Positions 8,383-16,524 are shown, numbered from the stretch's first letter. The stretch is DNA of 64,000 bases from JAJAZB01 sp965249815 (GCA_965249815.1 CBDFMV010000003.1:1-64000), one strand, 5' to 3'. Translations and numbers: made by a program. Notes: generated by a model not told the origin, from the sequence alone.

Positions 8383-8610
8383 ATGGCCAAGAAACCAACC
8401 AAATCGAAAGACAAAACCGTCGAAAAGCCCCGCGTTCACAAGGATCTGGCGGGGTTCGACATCGAGATCAACTCGTTCGGTGAAATCCGCACCAGCTACG
8501 ACATCGACAAAATCAACACCTTCCTCAACCGCAACGTGGACGACAAGAAACTCCGCCACCGCGAGGATTTGGAAGACCTGAAAAAAGGCAGTCAGGAGCC
8601 GGAAGAGTAA
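8383..8610 (+). CDS. Small charged conserved hypothetical protein
   Basis: A 75-residue, highly charged protein: a Lys-rich head (MAKKPTKSKDKTVEKP), a centre FDIEINSFGEIRTSYDIDKIN, and an acidic end. The central phrase looks like a small Bacteroidota protein often seen next to gltX, but I know no function for it. No membrane segment or cofactor motif is visible. The start at 8383 is the only Met in a good place. Confidence 0.7.
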   Translation: MAKKPTKSKDKTVEKPRVHKDLAGFDIEINSFGEIRTSYDIDKINTFLNRNVDDKKLRHREDLEDLKKGSQEPEE

Positions 8611-8611
8611 A

Positions 8612-8712
8612 TGTGAAAATGTGAGAATTTGAAGATGTGCCAATGAAAACACACTGGTCTGCTCATTCGCACATTGTCAGATTCTCCCATCTTCACATTT
8701 TCATATTTGCTC
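8612..8712. repeat. Imperfect inverted repeat (GTGAAAATGTGAGAATTTGAAGATG type)
   Basis: GTGAAAATGTGAGAATTTGAAGATGTGC at the left is answered by GCACATTG...GATTCTCCCATCTTCACATTTTC at the right. It separates the small protein gene from the AIM24-like gene, starting right at the stop codon. Confidence 0.65.
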
Positions 8713-8732
8713 ACTCACAACCCACACCCCCC

Positions 8733-9515
8733 ATGCGTTCCCACGAAATTGACTACAAAATCATTGGCGAAGACATCCAGATTGTGGAGGTCGAACTCGA
8801 CCCCAACGAGACCGTCATTGCCGAAGCCGGAGCCATGCTGTTTATGGAAGACGGCATCCAGTTTGAAACCAAAATGGGCGACGGCTCCAACCCCAGCCAG
8901 AGTTTTCTGGGCAAACTCGTGCAGGCGGGTACCCGTGTCCTCACCGGCGAATCCATCTTCCTGACGCACTTCACCAACCGGGGCGTGGGCAAGCGCAAAG
9001 TCGCGTTTTCGGCCCCCTACCCCGGCACGATCATTCCCGTCAACCTCGGCACCGTGGCGGGCAACACGCTCATCGTGCAGAAAGACGGTTTTCTGTGCGC
9101 GGCAATGGGCACGAGCATGACCATCCAGTTCAACCAGCGGCTGGGCAGCGGTTTTTTTGGTGGCGAAGGGTTTATTCTTGAAAAAATTCAGGGCGATGGT
9201 ATGCTGTTCGTCCACGCAGGCGGCGTTGTGATTGAGAAACAGCTCAACAACGAAACCCTGCGCGTCGACACGGGCTGCATCGTGGCCTTCGAGCCGCAAA
9301 TCGGCTACGACATCCAGCGGGCGGGCAACCTGCGGAGCATGGTGTTCGGCGGTGAAGGGCTGTTTCTGGCCACGTTGCGCGGCACGGGCCGCATCTGGCT
9401 GCAATCCATGCCAATTTCCAAACTGGTGCGCGAACTCAGCCCCCACTTTGGCGGCAACCAGAACAAGGAGGGCGGCTCCGTCCTTGGCGGACTGGGGCGG
9501 ATTTTTGAAGAGTAA
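8733..9515 (+). CDS. AIM24/TIGR00266 family protein
   Basis: A 260-residue protein of the AIM24-like family. It is recognised by EAGAMLFMEDGIQFETKMG near the N-terminus, the Gly-rich repeats of the double-psi-like fold (GSGFFGGEGFILEKIQGDG), and MVFGGEGLFLATLRGTGRIWLQSM towards the end. The family is widespread in bacteria and also has a mitochondrial member; its molecular role is unclear. I chose the ATG 8733 because upstream codons come from a palindromic spacer. GldD follows after 8 bp, which suggests shared transcription. Confidence 0.85.
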   Translation: MRSHEIDYKIIGEDIQIVEVELDPNETVIAEAGAMLFMEDGIQFETKMGDGSNPSQSFLGKLVQAGTRVLTGESIFLTHFTNRGVGKRKVAFSAPYPGTIIPVNLGTVAGNTLIVQKDGFLCAAMGTSMTIQFNQRLGSGFFGGEGFILEKIQGDGMLFVHAGGVVIEKQLNNETLRVDTGCIVAFEPQIGYDIQRAGNLRSMVFGGEGLFLATLRGTGRIWLQSMPISKLVRELSPHFGGNQNKEGGSVLGGLGRIFEE

Positions 9516-9523
9516 TTTTCTGA

Positions 9524-10186
9524 ATGAAGAACGAACGAACTCCTCAAACTTATACGGTCAAAAACCGGCCTGCGCCCCCGCAGCGCCGGTTTTTGACGTT
9601 GCTGGCCATCTATTTTTCATTGTTCATTTTTCATTTTTCATTTTTCGGTTGCAGCCCTTCCCAGCCCGACTACGCCCCCAAGCCGAAAGGCTACAACCGC
9701 ATCGATCTGCCGCCGGTGGCCTACCAGCCGCTGACCGAAAAGCACCCGTATTTTTTCGAGTTTTCAAAAGCGGCCACCGTCCGGCCCGATACGTTCCGTG
9801 GCGCCTTACCGGACTGGATTTTCATCCATTACCCCGCCTTCAACGCCGACGTGCAACTGACCTACCACCCCGTGCTGGGCGACCGCAAGCGACTCTCCAA
9901 CCTCATCGACGACGCCTACCGGCTTTCTTCGAAACACGAAATCAAGGCCTACGGCATCGAGGATTCGGGCGTGCGGCTGAAAAATGGCAAGACCGCCACG
10001 CTTATTGAAATTTCGGGCGAAGTGCCGAGCCAGTTCCAGTTTTTCACCACCGACAGCACCCGGCATTTTCTGCGCGGGGCGCTGTATTTCAAAACCTCCA
10101 CCGCCAACGACTCCCTCGCGCCCGTCATTGACTACGTGAAACGCGACATGCTCCACCTGCTCAATACACTCGAATGGCGGAACTGA
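9524..10186 (+). CDS. gldD: Gliding motility lipoprotein GldD
   Basis: A 220-residue predicted lipoprotein. After a hydrophobic signal stretch comes the lipobox-like FFGC, with Cys near residue 43, followed by the GldD-typical GYNRIDLPPVAYQPL and HPYFFEFSKAATV. GldD is required for gliding and for type IX secretion in Flavobacterium, where it is anchored in the envelope. The signal peptide is preceded by an unusually long charged N-terminus (about 25 residues), so a later start is possible. Its 3' end overlaps the next gene by 13 bp. Confidence 0.88.
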   Translation: MKNERTPQTYTVKNRPAPPQRRFLTLLAIYFSLFIFHFSFFGCSPSQPDYAPKPKGYNRIDLPPVAYQPLTEKHPYFFEFSKAATVRPDTFRGALPDWIFIHYPAFNADVQLTYHPVLGDRKRLSNLIDDAYRLSSKHEIKAYGIEDSGVRLKNGKTATLIEISGEVPSQFQFFTTDSTRHFLRGALYFKTSTANDSLAPVIDYVKRDMLHLLNTLEWRN

Positions 10187-10752
10187 CCGAACGGCACCCC
10201 GCCTACGGCCCGGCGCAGAGCGACGCCGTTTTGCAGCAAATCCTTGACTTGCAGGCCGAAAACCTGCGCGAAAAACTCTCCGCCGACACGCGGGCCGCAC
10301 AGGGCTTCCTGACGTTCCGGTACGACCTCCCGCTGTTGCGCCGCATGAACGACGCCCTGCCGCACGTCGTGGCGTTTCAGGGCAGTAAACTGGTTGGCTA
10401 TGCGCTTTCCACGACAAGTGAAATTTACCGGGAAGAACCGCTGCTCCGTCCCCTTGCCGAGCGACTCGACACGCTGGTTTTGGCCGGAAAACCGTTCCGC
10501 GAACGCCGCTTTTACGTGATGGGGCAAATTTGCGTGGCCAAAAACTTTCGCGGGCAGGGCGTGTTCGACGGGCTTTACCAAACGCAGCAGGCCCTGAATT
10601 CCAGCACGTTCGACTGCCTCGTCACCGAAATTTCGCTGCGCAACGCGCGGTCGCTGGCCGCGCACCGTCGGGTGGGCTTCCGGGTCGTCGACGAAGTGGA
10701 GGACCCTACCGGCCGCTGGGCCGTGGTCGCATGGGATTGGCAAAGCGCATGA
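10174..10752 (+). CDS. GNAT-family N-acetyltransferase
   Basis: A 192-residue GCN5-related acetyltransferase. The acetyl-CoA loop appears as VAKNFRGQGVFDGLY, preceded by the strand YVMGQICV, and the C-terminal strand holds RNARSLAAHRRVGFRVVDEV. The substrate is unknown. It overlaps gldD by 13 bp at its start and its stop overlaps the ATG of the twin-ABC protein (ATGA at 10749-10752), so the three genes form one translationally coupled unit. Confidence 0.82.
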   Translation: MAELTERHPAYGPAQSDAVLQQILDLQAENLREKLSADTRAAQGFLTFRYDLPLLRRMNDALPHVVAFQGSKLVGYALSTTSEIYREEPLLRPLAERLDTLVLAGKPFRERRFYVMGQICVAKNFRGQGVFDGLYQTQQALNSSTFDCLVTEISLRNARSLAAHRRVGFRVVDEVEDPTGRWAVVAWDWQSA

Positions 10753-12245
10753 ATGATTTTCTACTCCAGGTCCGGAACGCCACCGTCCGCCGCCCCGAAG
10801 GCGTGGTGCTGCACGACCTGAATTTCACGCTCGAACGCGGCCAGCACTGGGCGATTTTGGGTGAAAACGGGGCCGGAAAATCGACGTTTCTGCAAGCGCT
10901 GGCGGGAAAACTCCCCGTGGTAAGCGGAACGTTCGCGCATCCCACTGGCCCGCTGGCCGAAACCGTCGAATTGGTGCCGAAGGACTTCAGCTTTAACCGC
11001 ATCGTCGCTTCGGCGGCGCAGTTTTACCAGCAGCGTTTCAACAGCCACGCCGCCGAAGACGCTCCCACGGTGCGGGAAGTGCTACAAAACCAACTGCGGC
11101 CCGTCGGAACGGTCCATGAGGCCTCGGTCGTGCTTTTGCCGCCTACCTACCCCGCGTCGTGGCTGGCCGAAGTGGCCGACTGGGTGCAGATTTCACCCTT
11201 GCTCGACCGCAACTTTACGTCCCTCTCCAACGGCGAAACCCGCCGGGCGTTGCTGGCCCGCTCGCTGTTGAAACAACCTCGGATTCTGCTGCTCGACAAC
11301 CCGTTCAGCGGGCTTGACGTGGAAAGCCGCCATCGCCTGCACGCCACGCTCGACCGCATCGCCCACGAGGTGACACTGGTTCTGGTGACTACGCCGGAAG
11401 AAATTCCGGCCTGCGTGACGCACGCCCTGACTTTTTTTGTGGAGCGGCCCGCCGAGGCCGCCTGGGTAACTGAAGTTCAACGCCTGACGACTAACCCGGG
11501 CGGCCTCGGCGGGCCGCTCCACAAAAAAAGTCTTCCCGAACCTGCCACCGATTTTGCCTACGCCGTCCGGATGCGCAACGTCTCGGTTCGTTACGGCGAA
11601 ACGCAGGTTTTGCAAAACGTCACCTGGAACGTACAGCGGGGCGAAAAATGGGCCGTGCTCGGCCCCAACGGTTCGGGAAAAAGCACGCTGCTCAGCCTCA
11701 TCACCGCCGACAACCCCCAGGGCTACGCCAACGATTTCGATTTGTTCGACAAAAAACGCGGCACGGGCGAAAGCATCTGGGACATCAAGTCGAAAATCGG
11801 GTTCGTTTCGCCCGAACTGCACCTGTATTTCCCCCGCGAAACGCCCGTCTACAAGGTTGTCGCGTCGGGGCTGTTCGATGCCGCCGGACTGTTCCGAAAA
11901 ATCAGTGCGGAGCAGACCGAACAGGTTAATTTTTTAATTAATCTATTAAAAATCAGTACCCTGCAAGAAAAACACTTTGCTCACCTTTCTACCGGCCAGC
12001 AACGCTGGGTGCTGCTGGCGCGGGCATTGGTGAAAAATCCGCCGCTGCTGATTCTGGACGAACCCGGCCAGGGCCTCGACCCCGAACACCTCGCCCGGTT
12101 TCGCGATTTGGTGGACGAACTCTGCCAAAACTCCGGCCGTACGCTACTGTACGTTTCGCATTACGCCGCTGAAATTCCCCGCTGCGTCACGCAGGTTCTG
12201 CGGCTCGAGGCGGGGCGGGCAAAAATTGACCCACAAAGCTTGTAG
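10749..12245 (+). CDS. Twin-domain ABC ATPase (ModF-like) with palindrome-encoded linker
   Basis: A 498-residue protein with two complete ABC ATPase domains. Domain 1 has Walker A GENGAGKST (from residue 38), LSNGETRR and LLLDNPFSGLD. Domain 2 has GPNGSGKST (from residue 305), LSTGQQRW and LILDEPGQGLD. There are no membrane segments, as in ModF/PhnL-like soluble proteins whose transport role is uncertain. The interdomain linker, about residues 229-261, is encoded by a 98-bp inverted repeat (11432-11529) of the kind otherwise found between genes here; it adds FFVERPAEAAW...GGLGGPLHKKS without breaking the frame. Domain 1 has Asn where Walker B usually has the catalytic Glu (LDNP rather than LDEP). 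Confidence 0.85.
   Translation: MNDFLLQVRNATVRRPEGVVLHDLNFTLERGQHWAILGENGAGKSTFLQALAGKLPVVSGTFAHPTGPLAETVELVPKDFSFNRIVASAAQFYQQRFNSHAAEDAPTVREVLQNQLRPVGTVHEASVVLLPPTYPASWLAEVADWVQISPLLDRNFTSLSNGETRRALLARSLLKQPRILLLDNPFSGLDVESRHRLHATLDRIAHEVTLVLVTTPEEIPACVTHALTFFVERPAEAAWVTEVQRLTTNPGGLGGPLHKKSLPEPATDFAYAVRMRNVSVRYGETQVLQNVTWNVQRGEKWAVLGPNGSGKSTLLSLITADNPQGYANDFDLFDKKRGTGESIWDIKSKIGFVSPELHLYFPRETPVYKVVASGLFDAAGLFRKISAEQTEQVNFLINLLKISTLQEKHFAHLSTGQQRWVLLARALVKNPPLLILDEPGQGLDPEHLARFRDLVDELCQNSGRTLLYVSHYAAEIPRCVTQVLRLEAGRAKIDPQSL
11432..11529. repeat. Palindromic element inside a coding sequence
   Basis: Arms 11432-11467 and 11494-11529 match at 35 of 36 positions around a 26-base loop, with T7 and A7 at the outer ends as in a terminator. 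It lies in frame inside the twin-ABC gene. Its style (long GC-rich stem with A/T-tract ends) matches the intergenic repeats of this window. Confidence 0.9.
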
Positions 12246-12269
12246 ATACAAATTTTGTCTTTACGTTTG
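12240..12269 (+). promoter_or_regulatory. Bacteroidota-type promoter of the marR-like gene with possible operator
   Basis: TTG at 12240-12242, a 19-base spacer and TACGTTTG at 12262-12269 match the Bacteroidota consensus TTG-N19-TAnnTTTG. Between them lies ACAAATTTTGTC (12248-12259), nearly repeated as ACAAATTTAGTC at 12761-12772 upstream of the next gene. It is a candidate MarR operator. Confidence 0.6.
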
Positions 12270-12284
12270 TCTGGGAATCAAACT

Positions 12285-12734
12285 ATGGAACTCGAAAAAG
12301 CCATCAAGCAGTCCTGTTTTACGAGTGAGTACCAGAAGGTCGTTGTCAACATCACGTACACAGCCGGGTGGCTAAGCGGCGTGACGGGGCGGTTTCTCAA
12401 GTCGTTCGGCCTGACCAACCAGCAATTCAACGTGCTGCGCATCCTGCGTGGGCAGCACCCCAACCCCGCTACGCTCGGGTGCATCACGGGCCGCATGCTC
12501 GATCAGGCGTCGAACGCCACGCGGCTGGTTGAAAAACTCCGTCAAAAAGGACTCGTCACCCGCGACCTGAACCTCGCCAACCGCCGCCAGGTGGACATTT
12601 GCATCACTGAAAAAGGACTTGATCTGCTGGCTGGCCTCGACACACTTATCCACGAAAACGAGCGCCAGTTCCATCACCTGAGCGAACCAGAAGCCCGGGA
12701 ATTGAACCGCCTTCTAGATAAACTCCGAAGTTAA
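12285..12734 (+). CDS. MarR family transcriptional regulator
   Basis: A 149-residue winged-helix regulator. The DNA-binding part runs through FGLTNQQFNVLRILRGQHPNP, TGRMLDQASNATRLVEKLRQKGLV and the wing DLNLANRRQVDICITEKGLDLL, which is the standard MarR/SlyA layout. It acts as a dimer that usually represses its own and a neighbouring gene. The start at 12285 places the -7 element TACGTTTG 16 bp upstream. The small membrane protein gene follows on the same strand and shares a 12-bp near-repeat in its upstream region, so it may be the target. Confidence 0.88.
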   Translation: MELEKAIKQSCFTSEYQKVVVNITYTAGWLSGVTGRFLKSFGLTNQQFNVLRILRGQHPNPATLGCITGRMLDQASNATRLVEKLRQKGLVTRDLNLANRRQVDICITEKGLDLLAGLDTLIHENERQFHHLSEPEARELNRLLDKLRS

Positions 12735-12760
12735 ATTTTTTTATCCGAACAGTTGTATCA

Positions 12761-12772
12761 ACAAATTTAGTC
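12761..12772 (+). promoter_or_regulatory. Candidate MarR operator upstream of the small membrane protein gene
   Basis: ACAAATTTAGTC matches 11 of 12 bases of the element in the marR-like promoter (12248-12259). It follows TTGTATCAACAA, itself a short inverted repeat. No other copy was looked for outside the window. Confidence 0.35.
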
Positions 12773-12794
12773 CCTACACCAAAATCTCTTTTCC

Positions 12795-13214
12795 ATGAAC
12801 AAACCCTCCTTTTCCACGATTACCGTGGCCGGTCTGAAGGCCATCGTAGTGGCCGTGCTGGTCAACGTCAGCCTATTTTTCGTGTGGACCGCCGCTGGCC
12901 TGCTCGACCGTACTTTTCTGCTTCCCAACACCAATGCTCCGCTGACGGCCATGCAGGTCGCGATGGCCACGGCCATTCCGATGGTGATTGGCACGCTGTT
13001 GTTCGCGTTGCTTGTGCGGTTCACCCGCACCCCCGTCCGGATTTTTACGATAATCGCCATCGGTTTTGGCCTCCTCTCCCTGGCCAGTCCGTTTACAATA
13101 CCTGGCGTTCCGCTGCCCTACGCCCTGGCGCTGGGCACCATGCACGTTGCCCCCGTGGCGGCGCTCGTGTGGTTTATGCGCAAAACGGAAGCGGGTCAGC
13201 GCATTGTTGGGTAA
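12795..13214 (+). CDS. Four-helix membrane protein, DUF6069-like
   Basis: A 139-residue protein with four predicted membrane helices (around residues 12-35, 50-70, 78-95 and 105-128) and little else. The pattern resembles small membrane proteins of the DUF6069 type found next to regulators. No function is known. It lies 60 bp after the marR-like gene with a possible shared operator, and is closed by a strong terminator at 13225-13263. Confidence 0.65.
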   Translation: MNKPSFSTITVAGLKAIVVAVLVNVSLFFVWTAAGLLDRTFLLPNTNAPLTAMQVAMATAIPMVIGTLLFALLVRFTRTPVRIFTIIAIGFGLLSLASPFTIPGVPLPYALALGTMHVAPVAALVWFMRKTEAGQRIVG

Positions 13215-13224
13215 GGTTGGTGAA

Positions 13225-13263
13225 AAAACGGGCACGGATCGAAAACGATTCCGTGCCCGTTTT
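13225..13263 (+). terminator. Terminator after the small membrane protein gene
   Basis: AAAACGGGCACGGA (13225-13238) pairs perfectly with TCCGTGCCCGTTTT (13250-13263) around an 11-base loop. It stands 11 bp after the stop codon. Confidence 0.85.
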
Positions 13264-13325
13264 GCGCTTCCAAACTACCCGTCGACCGCGTAACTTGGGG
13301 TTCCGATTGCCAAAATCTCCAAACC

Positions 13326-15299
13326 ATGCAAACCCGGCTTGTCCTTTGTCATTTTATATTTTTCATTTTACATTTTTCATTCGCGTCCGCGCAGGATTAC
13401 CCCATCCGGCCCGTGCCGTTCACGGCGGTGAAAGTGACTTCCCGGTTCTGGGCACCGCGCCTTGAAACGAACCGGGCGGTGACAATTCCGTTTGCCTTCA
13501 GAAAATGCGAGGAAACGGGCCGCATCGATAACTTCGCCATCGCCGGGAAACTCAAAAAAGGCCCGTTTCGCGGCATCCGCTACGACGACTCCGACGTGTT
13601 CAAAGTCATCGAAGGCGCGGCCTACTCGCTGGCTTCCCACCCCGACAAGCAGCTTGACGCCTACCTTGACGACCTCATCACCAAGATTGCCGCCGCCCAG
13701 GAACCCGATGGCTACCTCTACACCATCCGCACCATCCAGGGCGACAGCATCCGGGACGTCAACGGCGCGGGCCGCAGCCGCTGGTCGGCGCTGGAAGGCA
13801 GCCACGAACTCTACAACGTGGGGCACCTGTACGAGGCCGCCGTGGCGCATTACCAGGCCACGGGCAAGAAAACCCTGCTGAACGTGGCGTTGAAAAACGC
13901 CGATTTGCTGGTGAATACCTTCGGCCCGAACCAGCGAATCGCCGTGCCGGGCCACGAAGAAATCGAAATCGGGCTGGTGAAACTCTACCGCACGACCGGC
14001 AAAAAAGCCTACCTCGATTTGGCAAAATTTTTCATCGACATGCGCGGTCGCGCCGATCTGCGCAAGCGCTACGTGGGCGGGCCCAACCACGCCCAGCACG
14101 TGCCCACGCACCTCGACAGCCTCTATTTTCAGGACAACGTGCCCGTCACGCAGCAGACCGAGGCCCAGGGCCACGCCGTGCGGGCGGGCTACCTCTACGC
14201 GGGCATGACCGACGTGGACGCCGTGATGGGCAGCCGCACCTACCGCGCCGCGCTCGACAAAATCTGGCACAACACCACCGACGAAAAACTCTACCTGACC
14301 GGCGGCGTGGGCGCGCACCGCTCCGGCGAAAACTTCGGCGACGCCTACGAACTCCCGAACAACGACGCCTACGCCGAAACCTGTGCCGCCGTGGCTCAGA
14401 TGCTCTGGAACCACCGGCTGTTCCTGCTCACCGGCGAAAGCCGCTACCTGGACGTGTTCGAGCGGATTTTGTACAACGGCTTTCTGGCGGGGGTTTCCAC
14501 CTCCGGCGACCGGTTTTTCTACCCCAATCCCCTCGCCGCCGATGGCAGGGAACGCTTCAACATGGGCCAGGCCACCCGCGCCGAGTGGTTTGGTACCTCG
14601 TGCTGCCCCACCAACGTGGCCCGCGTCATGCCTTCGCTGCCGGGCTACGTGTACGCGGTGAAAGGCAACCGGGTATTTGTCAACCATTTTATGGCGGGGA
14701 CGGGGGAAATTTCCGTGGGAAAACAGACGGTTCAACTCACGCAACAAACGAATTACCCGTACGAAGGCACCATCCGGCTCAGCGTGAGCGAAGCCGGAAT
14801 CGGCCCGTTTTCCCTCGCCGTGCGGCTTCCCGGCTGGGCGCAAAACCAGCCCATTCCCGGTGATTTGTACCGGTACGAAACGGGTTCCTCCGGGAGGATT
14901 TCGCTTAAAATGAATGGGAAAGAAACGCCGTTTCGCACCGAAAACGGTTTCGCCGTGCTGAACCGGACCTGGAAACGGGGCGACGTGATCGAACTGACGC
15001 TGCCCATGCCCGTGCGGCGGGTGTTGGCCAACGAAAAGGTCGCCGCTGATCGGGGTAAAGTGGCCCTCGAACGCGGCCCGGTGGTGTATTGCGTGGAAGG
15101 CGTGGACAACGGCGGCACGGTTGCGGGCGTTGCGGTGAGCGACCAGACGATTTTCCGAACCGTTGCCGCGCCCGATTTCGTGGCCCCCTGCGTGCTGGTC
15201 AAGGGCACCGACGGTGGGCAGGAATTCACGGCCATTCCCTACCACCTCTGGAGCCATCGCGGGCCGGGCGAAATGGCGGTGTGGTTGCCGAAAAAATAA
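13326..15299 (+). CDS. Secreted GH127 glycosidase (beta-L-arabinofuranosidase-like)
   Basis: A 657-residue protein with an N-terminal signal peptide (hydrophobic FIFFILHFSFASAQ). The catalytic residues of GH127 can be read in order: Glu335 (GENF), Glu351 and Cys353 (YAETCA), and Cys426-Cys427 (TSCCPTN). The spacing of Glu335 and Glu351 equals that of Glu322 and Glu338 in the characterised Bifidobacterium enzyme HypBA1, where the Cys/Glu set binds zinc and one Cys is the nucleophile. It probably removes beta-L-arabinofuranose from plant or microbial glycans in the periplasm. No SusC/SusD pair is nearby. Confidence 0.9.
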   Translation: MQTRLVLCHFIFFILHFSFASAQDYPIRPVPFTAVKVTSRFWAPRLETNRAVTIPFAFRKCEETGRIDNFAIAGKLKKGPFRGIRYDDSDVFKVIEGAAYSLASHPDKQLDAYLDDLITKIAAAQEPDGYLYTIRTIQGDSIRDVNGAGRSRWSALEGSHELYNVGHLYEAAVAHYQATGKKTLLNVALKNADLLVNTFGPNQRIAVPGHEEIEIGLVKLYRTTGKKAYLDLAKFFIDMRGRADLRKRYVGGPNHAQHVPTHLDSLYFQDNVPVTQQTEAQGHAVRAGYLYAGMTDVDAVMGSRTYRAALDKIWHNTTDEKLYLTGGVGAHRSGENFGDAYELPNNDAYAETCAAVAQMLWNHRLFLLTGESRYLDVFERILYNGFLAGVSTSGDRFFYPNPLAADGRERFNMGQATRAEWFGTSCCPTNVARVMPSLPGYVYAVKGNRVFVNHFMAGTGEISVGKQTVQLTQQTNYPYEGTIRLSVSEAGIGPFSLAVRLPGWAQNQPIPGDLYRYETGSSGRISLKMNGKETPFRTENGFAVLNRTWKRGDVIELTLPMPVRRVLANEKVAADRGKVALERGPVVYCVEGVDNGGTVAGVAVSDQTIFRTVAAPDFVAPCVLVKGTDGGQEFTAIPYHLWSHRGPGEMAVWLPKK

Positions 15300-15378
15300 C
15301 GCCGGGCGTGGGGCGGGGCAAGCCGGGCTGGATCATTTTTTTGAACCCGGCGCTCATCCAATCGGTTACCCGCTTGCT

Positions 15379-15386
15379 TAATTTTG
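15379..15386 (+). promoter_or_regulatory. TAnnTTTG -7 element
   Basis: TAATTTTG lies 32 bp before the ATG of the 96-residue protein and fits the Bacteroidota -7 consensus. No clear TTG is seen at the matching upstream distance. Confidence 0.4.
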
Positions 15387-15417
15387 CAACTGAATCTTTT
15401 TGACGTTCGATTTTACG

Positions 15418-15708
15418 ATGGAAGTTCTCTGCGTAAACAACCGCTTCCCGGCCCCCGTGCTGGCCTTCTACGCCGAGTTTGGCGTTCAAATTCCCAAACA
15501 GGACACGATTTACACGCTCCGCCAGGTGAAGCGCCACACCACCGGCGAAACCGGCGTGTTGCTGGCCGAAATCCAGAACCCCGACGTACCCGTGCGGCAC
15601 CCCGTGCTGGGCGAAACCTGGTTCGAGCCGACGTTCAACATCAACCGCTTCCGCACGCTGCTCGGCGAACCGGTTCGCGAAGAAGAAGCCGAACTGGTCA
15701 ATTCGTGA
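15418..15708 (+). CDS. Hypothetical 96-residue protein
   Basis: A small soluble protein starting MEVLCVNNRFPAPVLAFYAEFGVQIP and containing DTIYTLRQVKRHTTGETGVLLAEI. I do not recognise the family. The mix of conserved-looking aromatic and charged residues, good codon use and an upstream TAnnTTTG element suggest a real gene. It stands between the GH127 gene and a palindromic spacer, with no obvious operon partner. Confidence 0.6.
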   Translation: MEVLCVNNRFPAPVLAFYAEFGVQIPKQDTIYTLRQVKRHTTGETGVLLAEIQNPDVPVRHPVLGETWFEPTFNINRFRTLLGEPVREEEAELVNS

Positions 15709-15724
15709 GGGCCTCGTTCAGGGG

Positions 15725-15773
15725 TTGATGCGTTTAAGGTTTAACTTCAAACGTTAAACTCTAAACGCATCAA
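15725..15773. repeat. GTTTAAGGTTTAAC-family inverted repeat
   Basis: Arms 15725-15745 and 15753-15773 match at 19 of 21 positions. It lies between two convergent genes and is probably a bidirectional terminator. It belongs to the same word family as 1-34, 5618-5687 and 6750-6822. Confidence 0.8.
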
Positions 15774-15779
15774 GCGTTT

Positions 15780-16133
15780 TCACTCCGCCACGCTCGTTGT
15801 GCGCGCACCGGCGTGTCCGTCGCCGATGCGGGTGAGGGTTTCGGCCAGTTCCTGAAGCTGGGCGGCGGTCCGGGTTTCGGCTTTCCCGGCAGCATCCGAA
15901 GTCAGTTTCCCCAGGTTCTGCATGGCCTGCCCGATGCTGGCCGCGTCGCCTTGAGCCAGCACGTCTTTGAACGCGTCGAGTTGGGCGGCAATTTCAGATA
16001 ATCCTTTTTCGCGGAGCGTGTCGCTTAAGCCGTTGAGCAATTGCGGTGCTTCGTCGCGGGCGGCTTCTAAATTGTGGTTGAGGGCCTCGGTCGTCCGGGC
16101 CAGTAGCTGGGTGTACGCTGACGTATCTGCCAT
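15780..16133 (-). CDS. Small helical hypothetical protein, paralogue 1
   Basis: A 117-residue, almost wholly alpha-helical protein with Leu/Ala heptad-like spacing (LNGLSDTLREKGLSEIAAQLDAFKDVLAQGD...LQELAETLTRIGD). It resembles the adjacent gene at 16168-16524 in length, predicted fold and the pattern of three helices ending in xxLAxTLxRI. The two look like a tandem duplication that has diverged strongly. No signal peptide or known domain is visible. Confidence 0.6.
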   Translation of the reverse strand: MADTSAYTQLLARTTEALNHNLEAARDEAPQLLNGLSDTLREKGLSEIAAQLDAFKDVLAQGDAASIGQAMQNLGKLTSDAAGKAETRTAAQLQELAETLTRIGDGHAGARTTSVAE

Positions 16134-16167
16134 AGAAGTTGTGTTTGGTTTTTTGCCAACCGCTCAC

Positions 16168-16524
16168 TCAATACTGCGGTCGGTTCACGGCTTTTTGTTC
16201 CAGGCGGTTGAGGGTTCCGGCCAGTTCGCTGAGGTGTTCGGCCAGCGGACCGTTGGCTTTTTGCGATTCGTCGAACGTCATCCGCACGAGGTTTTGGAGC
16301 GAATCGCCCACGGCGGCTTCGTCCTCGGCCAGCACGGCGTCCTGCAAGCGACCAAGCTCGTCGGCCACCACGTCGAGGCCCGCCCCGCGCAGCTCCACAA
16401 TCCATTGGTTCATCAGGCTGGGGGCGTTTTCCTGGAGGGTTTCGGGTTTTTGTTTCAAGAAATCAATCGTGCGGGCCAGGCGGTCGAGGGCTTCCAACTG
16501 GTCGTGCGGTACGGGCGTTGCCAT
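16168..16524 (-). CDS. Small helical hypothetical protein, paralogue 2
   Basis: A 118-residue helical protein. Compare LRGAGLDVVADELGRLQDAVLAEDEAAVGDSLQNLVRM with the neighbour's LREKGLSEIAAQLDAFKDVLAQGD...: similar positions and a similar Leu-rich end, AEHLSELAGTLNRLEQK. It begins at the ATG 16524 (MATPVPHDQ); the 15 extra codons upstream look non-coding. Together with the gene at 15780 it probably forms an operon read away from the acyl-CoA dehydrogenase promoter. Function unknown. Confidence 0.6.
   Translation of the reverse strand: MATPVPHDQLEALDRLARTIDFLKQKPETLQENAPSLMNQWIVELRGAGLDVVADELGRLQDAVLAEDEAAVGDSLQNLVRMTFDESQKANGPLAEHLSELAGTLNRLEQKAVNRPQY

Noticed and set aside
9524..12245. Idea that the gldD-GNAT-twin-ABC operon is a gliding exporter
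   Set aside because: The ABC protein has no membrane partner here and looks like ModF, so the only gliding evidence is gldD itself.
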